Shown piece after piece: positions 4,866 through 5,174 of a stretch of 5,174 nt of DNA. Each line of letters begins with the position of its first letter. Position 1 is the first letter of the stretch. The position numbers and the translations under genes are program-made. The notes beneath the pieces were generated by a model, which worked only from the letters and a program-made list of their open reading frames with translations, was not told the DNA's origin and did not search any database. The DNA is from Eubacterium sp. (GTDB taxonomy: Bacteria; Bacillota; Clostridia; Lachnospirales; Lachnospiraceae): contig DNFT01000033.1 in NCBI GenBank assembly GCA_003486385.1, positions 1-5,174 on the forward strand, written 5' to 3'.

Positions 4866-4945
4866 AGTGTGCCGCACAGTGAGGTTATAAGCTTGTCCGG
4901 AAGGACACACCACAACTGGCGAGTAATGATATAGGAGGAACACTA
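4866..4945 (+). ncRNA. Leader of the rplU mRNA, probable L21 leader (autoregulatory)
   Basis: The predicted transcript has about 80 bases before the rplU ATG. It contains a 5-bp hairpin TGTCC-GGAA-GGACA (4894-4907) with a GNRA-type loop. GTGTG (4867-4871) could alternatively pair with CACAC (4906-4910), so two folds compete. An AGGAGG ribosome binding site lies at 4933-4938. Bacillota carry a conserved L21 leader at this position (Rfam 'L21 leader'), thought to bind the protein product and adjust expression. Assignment here is by position and structure; I could not score it against the model. Confidence 0.6.
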
Positions 4946-5174
4946 ATGTACGCAATTATTGCAACAGGTGGAAAGCAGTACAAGGTATCTGAGGGCGATG
5001 TAATCAAGGTTGAGAAGCTCGGCAACGCAGTTGGCGAGACAGTTACATTTGACCAGGTACTCTTAGTAAATGATGCTGATGTTAAGGTTGGTAATCCAAC
5101 AGTTGCCGGAGCTACAGTTACAGCAAGCGTTGTTGCTGAGGGCAAGGACAGAAAGGTTATCGTTTACAAGTACA
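4946..5174 (+). CDS. rplU: 50S ribosomal protein L21 (3' end outside window)
   Basis: The first 76 codons are present; the window ends inside codon 77 of about 102. The N-terminus MYAIIATGGKQYKV is the family hallmark. It is followed by Asp18-Val-Ile-x-Val-Glu-Lys-Leu, Gly30-Glu-Thr-Val-Thr-Phe-Asp-Gln-Val-Leu-Leu, Gly49-Asn-Pro, and Gly66-Lys-Asp-Arg-Lys-Val-Ile-Val-Tyr-Lys-Tyr. L21 binds 23S rRNA in the large subunit. In Bacillota rplU is usually followed by a small cysteine-protease gene (ysxB/prp) and rpmA (L27), which would lie past the window. Codon use is biased to highly expressed codons (many GTT, GGC, AAG). The AGGAGG site at 4933-4938 fixes ATG 4946. Confidence 0.98.
   Translation, partial: MYAIIATGGKQYKVSEGDVIKVEKLGNAVGETVTFDQVLLVNDADVKVGNPTVAGATVTASVVAEGKDRKVIVYKY

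Overview
The window looks like a piece of a low-to-mid GC Bacillota chromosome, most likely a gut-type Lachnospiraceae (relatives of Roseburia, Agathobacter or Butyrivibrio). This rests on the rplU sequence and its leader, strong AGGAGG-type ribosome binding sites, TTGACA/TATAAT-like promoters with 17-base spacers, and the style of the acetyltransferases. The genus is an inference. All genes read on the + strand.

Region 1 (1 to about 855) looks like accessory DNA and is visibly richer in A/T. It holds the 3' part of an AlbA_2/RecG-like ATP-binding regulator, then a striking cluster of seven GGTCACT/AGTGACC heptamers in alternating orientation (532-630), then a perfect 10-bp inverted repeat (653-677). 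Directly after that, with its own ribosome binding site, comes a 22-codon stub whose N-terminus resembles PglZ, the BREX-system phosphatase. It breaks off just where the family normally reads Phe-Trp-Tyr-Asp. I read this as the eroded edge of a BREX-type phage-defence island, but it is a hypothesis from a short match.

Region 2 (856-2136) carries two GNAT acetyltransferases in a row: a PF12746-type protein of 247 residues and, 48 bases downstream, an unrelated AANAT-like protein of 162 residues. The first start overlaps an upstream stop codon (TAATG), which may be a scar of a lost upstream gene.

Region 3 (2137-4718) is a two-gene nucleotidase operon. A good promoter (2229-2257) is followed by a leader with three consecutive hairpins: a 16-bp inverted repeat, a terminator-like hairpin with a T run, and a hairpin touching the ribosome binding site. 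Then come surE (5'/3'-nucleotidase, true start 2409) and, 24 bases later, a UshA/YfkN-type metallophosphatase 5'-nucleotidase without a signal peptide. Together they suggest intracellular removal of phosphate from nucleotides (salvage or pool control), possibly with attenuation of the transcript.

Region 4 (4719-5174) is the start of the ribosomal protein operon: A-tracts, a near-consensus promoter, a leader of about 80 bases that fits the L21 leader, and the first 76 codons of rplU, cut by the window edge.
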